64,000 nucleotides of DNA from E44-bin32 sp034430595 (GTDB taxonomy: Bacteria; Chloroflexota; Anaerolineae; Anaerolineales; E44-bin32). Positions 60,092 to 64,000 of the stretch are shown in pieces (the stretch's first letter is position 1; each line of letters opens with the position of its first letter). The notes beneath the pieces are model-generated. The model worked only from the letters and a program-made list of their open reading frames with translations, had not been told where the DNA came from and searched no databases. Both the position numbers and the translations under genes were made by a program. The DNA is taken from positions 1 to 64,000 of the forward strand of contig DAOUEL010000090.1 of NCBI GenBank assembly GCA_034430595.1, written 5' to 3'.

Positions 60092-61815
60092 GGGCTGCTC
60101 CCATTAGAGCCCATGATGCGTGCGTAAGGCCCATCAACCGCCTGCAGCGAGGCATGGGTGCCGATCTGCACGATGCGACCGGCATTCATCACCATCACCC
60201 TCTCCGCCAGCCGGGCAGCCGCAAGACGGTGGGTGATGATGAGAGTCGTCCGGCCGGCCATCAGGCGCCGTAGATTCGTGAGCAGCGACTGCTCCAGCAG
60301 CGGATCGAGCCTGGCCGTAGCTTCATCAAGAATCAAGAGCGGGGCATCTTTAAGGAAAGCTCTGGCGAGCGCAACACGCTGCGCCTGGCCAGCGCTCAAG
60401 CGCGACCCCCTCTCACCCAGCGGTGTGTCATATCCGTCAGGCAGGGTAAGCAGGTCTTGATGCAGGCCTGCCGCCCGTGCGGCCTGTTGAACCTGTTCGA
60501 AGGATGCCTCAGGCCGTCCAAGCCGGATATTCTCAAGTGCGCTGCCCGAAAAGAGATGCGGAATTTGCGGCACCCAGGCAATCTGTTCACGCCAAAGATC
60601 AGGGTCCAGCTCGCCCAGGAGCTGGCCATCCACGTGGATGGATCCGGCCATGGGTTCAATGAAGCGCAGCAGCAGTTTCGTCAAAGTGGTTTTTCCACAG
60701 CCGCTGGGACCGAGGACCACCAGATTCTCGCCAACCTGCAGGTTGAATTGAATTCCATTGAGCGCTTCCTCGCTCCGTTCGGGGTAGCTGAAGCAGACGC
60801 CTTCAAAGGTTATCCCACGCGAAAACGCAGGAGGAACCTGATACGCCCGGACCTGGCGCGGCGGGACGGCTTCGATCAGGTCGTAGATTCGCCGGGAGGC
60901 TTCGTAGCCAGACATACCGGCATGGAAACGCGCGCCGAGCATACGGAGGGGTGAGTAGAACTCCGGGGCGAGCAGCAAAATGAAGAGTGCCGCCTCAAAA
61001 CCAAGCCCTCCTTGGAGCAGCCGCAATCCGATCTCAACCGCTAAGATGGCCGTTCCAAGCATCGCAACCCATTCCAGAATCAGCGCCGAGAGGAATGTCA
61101 CCCGCAGAACATCCATAGTGGAACGCCGGAATCCTTCTCCGGCAGTGGCGATCCGCTCGCGCTGCAACCGGGCTTGACCGAGCAGTTTTAGCGTCGAAAG
61201 GCCTTGAAGCGTGTCGAGCAAAATGGCGCTAAGTTGGCCAAGGGAGCGCCACCTGCGGCGTGTCAAACGCTCACCCATATCGCCGATCAAGATCATAAAA
61301 AGGGGAATCAGCGGTGTGGTTAACAACAGCACCAGTGCTGAGATCAGGTCGATCGGGGCCAGGATGACGAGCATCAGCAGTGGAATGACCGCAGCCAATA
61401 CGATCTGCGGCAGGTACCCGCCGATATATGTATCCAATGCTTCGATGCCTGCTGTCAGCGAGTTCAGGAGTTCACCGCTGCGCTGATCCGAGACCCACTG
61501 CGGACCGAATCGTATGAGCGTTGATGTGAGCTGGGCTCGCAATACGCCCTTGACCTCACTCGCGGCAGCCTGGGCCCGGTTGGAGCGAGCGATGTGGACC
61601 GGGACTCGCAGCAAGGCTAGGGCAGTCCAGCAGAAGAGTGTTGGGAGGATCGCAGGCGTTGAGAGTCCGCCGAGGTAGATTCCCGTGACCATTCGGCTTA
61701 ACAGGAGTGCCAGCAGGATCGTGATCAGCGCCCCAACCAAACCCAGCCCGATTGTCAGGATGAGATTCGGCACGGCTGGCCGGACCGACCCTGACAATCG
61801 GCGTTCAATTCTCAA
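60088..61815 (-). CDS. cydD: CydD-like thiol-reductant ABC exporter subunit
   Basis: A 575-aa ABC exporter with six helices and an ATPase domain with Walker A GPSGCGKTT, a signature LSAGQAQRV, and Walker B LLILDEATARLDP. It pairs with CydC. It follows cydB by 56 nt in the same orientation, so a cydABDC operon is complete except for the part of cydA beyond the window. Confidence 0.91.
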   Translation of the reverse strand: MRIERRLSGSVRPAVPNLILTIGLGLVGALITILLALLLSRMVTGIYLGGLSTPAILPTLFCWTALALLRVPVHIARSNRAQAAASEVKGVLRAQLTSTLIRFGPQWVSDQRSGELLNSLTAGIEALDTYIGGYLPQIVLAAVIPLLMLVILAPIDLISALVLLLTTPLIPLFMILIGDMGERLTRRRWRSLGQLSAILLDTLQGLSTLKLLGQARLQRERIATAGEGFRRSTMDVLRVTFLSALILEWVAMLGTAILAVEIGLRLLQGGLGFEAALFILLLAPEFYSPLRMLGARFHAGMSGYEASRRIYDLIEAVPPRQVRAYQVPPAFSRGITFEGVCFSYPERSEEALNGIQFNLQVGENLVVLGPSGCGKTTLTKLLLRFIEPMAGSIHVDGQLLGELDPDLWREQIAWVPQIPHLFSGSALENIRLGRPEASFEQVQQAARAAGLHQDLLTLPDGYDTPLGERGSRLSAGQAQRVALARAFLKDAPLLILDEATARLDPLLEQSLLTNLRRLMAGRTTLIITHRLAAARLAERVMVMNAGRIVQIGTHASLQAVDGPYARIMGSNGSSP

Positions 61816-61871
61816 AGCTGGACCTGCACGGTAATCAGCCGTCTAGTATGACAGGAGATCGCACCCGGCAT

Positions 61872-62885
61872 TTAATACTCCAGGGTGGACTCGTGTGAGA
61901 TGCGGCCTCGAAAAACATAATACGACCAGCCCTGGTATGCCAGGACCAGGGGGAGAAAAATCAATGCAACGATCGACATCGTTCGCAAGGTGTAAGCGTA
62001 TGATGCCGCGCTGTAGATTGTCAGGCTCCAATCCGGATTGAGGCTTGATATTAACACTCGCGGGTAAAGCCCGCGGAAGATGGTCAGTGCGGAGAAGACA
62101 ATGCACACGCCCGTCATGATGAAAGCCCAACTGCCCTGGCGTTGACGAATAAACCAGCCTGCGCTGAGCATGGCAGCACCGGCGCTGAGCGGGATCACAC
62201 CGGGGTTAAGGCCGAGTCTTTCGTACATGTCGGATACGAAGTATCCGCCGCCAACCGCGAACATACCAACCACCAACGCAACCGGCCATAGCCGCCAGGC
62301 GGAGTTAAATGCACGCGTGCGAAGCGGCTCATCAAGCTTCAATGCGAGAAATAACGCTCCGTGAAGCGCAAAGATGACAAGCGAAGCGAGACCGGAGATG
62401 AGCGCATGCGGATTGAGAAGATTCCAGACCCCGCCTGTGTAGACCATCGAGGCATTGATTGGCAGCCCCTGCATCAAGTTGCTCATGGCCACACCCCAGA
62501 GCAAGGCCGGGATGGCGCTGCCGGCGCAAAGCATCCAATCCCAGGTTCGCCGCCAGCGGGGGTCTTCGACTTTGCTGCGGAATTCAAAGGCCACTCCCCG
62601 CAGGATCAACGCCAGCAGCATGATCACGAGCGGAATATATAGCGCACTGAACATGGTGGCGTACCAGTCAGGAAAGGCGGCGAACATCGCACCGCCCGCC
62701 GTGATTAACCAGACCTCGTTCCCGTCCCAGAAAGGGCCGATGGTATTGATCACCATGCGGCGTTCCTTATCATTCCGAGCCAGGAAGGGAAGCAGGATAC
62801 CGACCCCGTAGTCAAATCCTTCCAGGAAGAAGAAGCCGATAAACAAGATATTGATCAGAATAAACCACAGGTTATTGAGGTCCAT
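61872..62885 (-). CDS. cydB: Cytochrome bd ubiquinol oxidase subunit II
   Basis: A 337-aa subunit with eight to nine helices. Typical segments are LWFILINILFIGFFFLEGFD at the start, MVINTIGPFWDGNEVWLITAGG and LKLDEPLRTRAFN. It partners CydA in the quinol oxidase that reduces oxygen to water at high affinity. It starts 24 nt after cydA. Confidence 0.93.
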   Translation of the reverse strand: MDLNNLWFILINILFIGFFFLEGFDYGVGILLPFLARNDKERRMVINTIGPFWDGNEVWLITAGGAMFAAFPDWYATMFSALYIPLVIMLLALILRGVAFEFRSKVEDPRWRRTWDWMLCAGSAIPALLWGVAMSNLMQGLPINASMVYTGGVWNLLNPHALISGLASLVIFALHGALFLALKLDEPLRTRAFNSAWRLWPVALVVGMFAVGGGYFVSDMYERLGLNPGVIPLSAGAAMLSAGWFIRQRQGSWAFIMTGVCIVFSALTIFRGLYPRVLISSLNPDWSLTIYSAASYAYTLRTMSIVALIFLPLVLAYQGWSYYVFRGRISHESTLEY

Positions 62886-62909
62886 GATGTCCCTCCAGGG
62901 TGTGGCCGT

Positions 62910-64000
62910 TCAAGCCGCATGCGCCGATAGGCCTGCATCTTCATCTGTAGAAGGCCGTGCATTGCGGGCAAGCAAGAAAATGTCCAGCGCCATCAGCAAA
63001 CCGTAAATCAGGGTAAAGACAACGATCGAGAAAACCAGCATGCCAGTGCTTACGTTGGGAGAAGCCGCTTCGTTTGTCTTCTGCAGGCCAAACACGATCC
63101 AGGGCTGGCGGCCTAGCTCGGTTAAGAGCCAGCCAGTTGTGTTTGCCAGGTATGGAAGTGTGATGGCAAGTGGTAGCCAGCGGAAGAGTCGACCCGTTTG
63201 AGGGAAACGCTCACGCAAAGCCAGCACGAGCGCATATCCGGCGAGTGCCAGCATTAAGAACCCGGCTCCGACCATCAAACGGAACGACCAGTATGTGACC
63301 GGCAGGAGCGGGATGTAGTTCCCCGGTCCGTAGCGTATTTCGTAGGCTTGCTGCAGGTCGTTCAGGCCGAGGATCTGTCCATCGAGCCGGTTGTAAGCGA
63401 GAAAACTCAAGGCACGGGGGATGCGGAAAGACCAGACTTCACGCGTTCCAGACAAATCCCCGATAGTGAGCAGGGAAAGAGGAGCAGGATCTGAGGTCTC
63501 CCACAGCGCTTCAGCGGCTGCCATTTTCATCGGTTGAGCCTCGACCATGTGCTGGGCTTGTGAATGGCCAATCAGGATGACCAGCGCCACAGCTATCGTC
63601 GCGTAGACGCTTGACCAGCGGAAGGAACGCCGAAAGAGGGGGTCACCTCGATCGCCGCGCAGCAAATTGAGGGCGCTGATTCCCAGGACAAAGAAGGCGG
63701 CCGTAGTCATAGCAGAAGCCAGCACGTGCGGAAATTGAACCCAGACGTGTGGGTTCCCAAGGAGGGCGAAGAAGTTGACCATTACCGGCCTCCCGGCACG
63801 GATTGCATAACCGATAGGTTCCTGCATGAACGAGTTGGCAATCAGAATCCAGAGCGCAGAGAGATTGGATCCGATCGCCACCAACCAGATTGTGGCTGCA
63901 TGCAGTTTCTTCGATAAACGCTCCCAACCAAATATCCAGATCCCAAGGAAGGTCGATTCGAGGAAGAAAGCCAGCAGCGCTTCAATCGCGAGCGGCGCAC
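62910..64000 (-). CDS. cydA: Cytochrome bd ubiquinol oxidase subunit I (5' end beyond window)
   Basis: A partial gene; its reading frame stays open to the window edge, so the N-terminus is missing. The visible part shows AFFLESTFLGIWIFGWERL, GSNLSALWILIANSFMQEP and the GRQPW signature (ELGRQPWIVFGL). The Q-loop between helices is short, as in Bacillus-type enzymes. It carries hemes b558, b595 and d and oxidises quinol. An in-frame ATG at 63884 is an internal Met, not the true start. Confidence 0.93.
   Translation of the reverse strand, partial: APLAIEALLAFFLESTFLGIWIFGWERLSKKLHAATIWLVAIGSNLSALWILIANSFMQEPIGYAIRAGRPVMVNFFALLGNPHVWVQFPHVLASAMTTAAFFVLGISALNLLRGDRGDPLFRRSFRWSSVYATIAVALVILIGHSQAQHMVEAQPMKMAAAEALWETSDPAPLSLLTIGDLSGTREVWSFRIPRALSFLAYNRLDGQILGLNDLQQAYEIRYGPGNYIPLLPVTYWSFRLMVGAGFLMLALAGYALVLALRERFPQTGRLFRWLPLAITLPYLANTTGWLLTELGRQPWIVFGLQKTNEAASPNVSTGMLVFSIVVFTLIYGLLMALDIFLLARNARPSTDEDAGLSAHAA

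Noticed and set aside
63644..63884. ATG at 63884 as the cydA start
   Set aside because: The frame continues upstream with conserved CydA sequence (ESTFLGIWIFGWERL) to the window edge, so this Met is internal.

Overview
The window is about 64 kb of GC-rich bacterial chromosome. It reads like a Chloroflexota (Anaerolineae/Ardenticatenia-like) genome. The reasons are a System I cytochrome c maturation operon with a Cys-type CcmE and a four-Cys CcmH, C-terminal zinc ribbons on membrane proteins, many Thr/Pro-rich lipoprotein cytochromes, a PyrF-PyrE fusion, a cytochrome bd operon, and promoters that place the start codon right after the -10 box. The phylum assignment is inference from gene content. 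No mobile element, CRISPR array, rRNA or replication origin was seen.

Layout. 1-2.7 kb: tRNA-Ser(CGA), an MBL-fold RNase and RNase D, all on the minus strand. 2.8-8.3 kb (+): a first Rieske/cytochrome b operon with two diheme cytochromes c and a repeat protein. 8.4-10.5 kb (+): a NarL-type two-component pair. 10.6-13.9 kb (-): a small membrane protein and two lipoprotein multiheme cytochromes (5 and 6 hemes), the second behind a leader of about 460 nt with many hairpins. 14.0-26.7 kb (-): a 12-gene electron-transfer operon coding for an octaheme cytochrome, a four-cluster ferredoxin, an NrfD-type quinone protein, a small membrane protein, two [nonaheme cytochrome + b561] modules, a NapC-like multiheme protein, a second Rieske protein, a short cytochrome b, and a subunit IV fused to seven c-heme domains. 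27.2-35.8 kb (+): a divergent ccmEFHG-X-Y-ABCD operon. 36-39.8 kb (+): a CDP-alcohol phosphatidyltransferase-like protein, an EEP nuclease/phosphatase, an SDR protein, a DUF3159 protein and a lipoprotein. 39.9-43.6 kb (-): two-subunit fumarase, Usp, TauE/SafE transporter and a small membrane protein. 43.7-47.2 kb (+): MutS2, a small membrane protein and 3-methyladenine glycosylase. 47.3-53.0 kb (+): pyrimidine genes pyrC, pyrB, pyrFE, a DMT transporter and pyrD behind a leader-peptide attenuator. 53.1-56.7 kb (+): a PLD-family protein and a HerA-like ATPase. 57-64 kb (-): an MFS transporter and cydABDC, with cydA running off the window edge.

How it fits together. I count 60 candidate c-type heme sites in the window, 43 of them in the 12-gene operon. 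The divergent ccm operon makes the maturation machinery for them. A single CRP/FNR-type palindrome lies in the shared intergenic region and could co-regulate both sides. Three membrane proteins of the big operon (NapC-like, b561-like and subunit IV) end in the same small cytochrome domain, which suggests one shared supercomplex or one shared electron partner. Two cytochrome b complexes, the bd oxidase and the class 2 PyrD all meet at the quinone pool.

The two observations most worth follow-up are this multiheme/Rieske-b operon, and a 44-codon leader peptide before pyrC. That leader spans a pause-type hairpin and an intrinsic terminator and ends in an ATGA overlap with pyrC. It has the same layout as the E. 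coli pyrBI attenuator.
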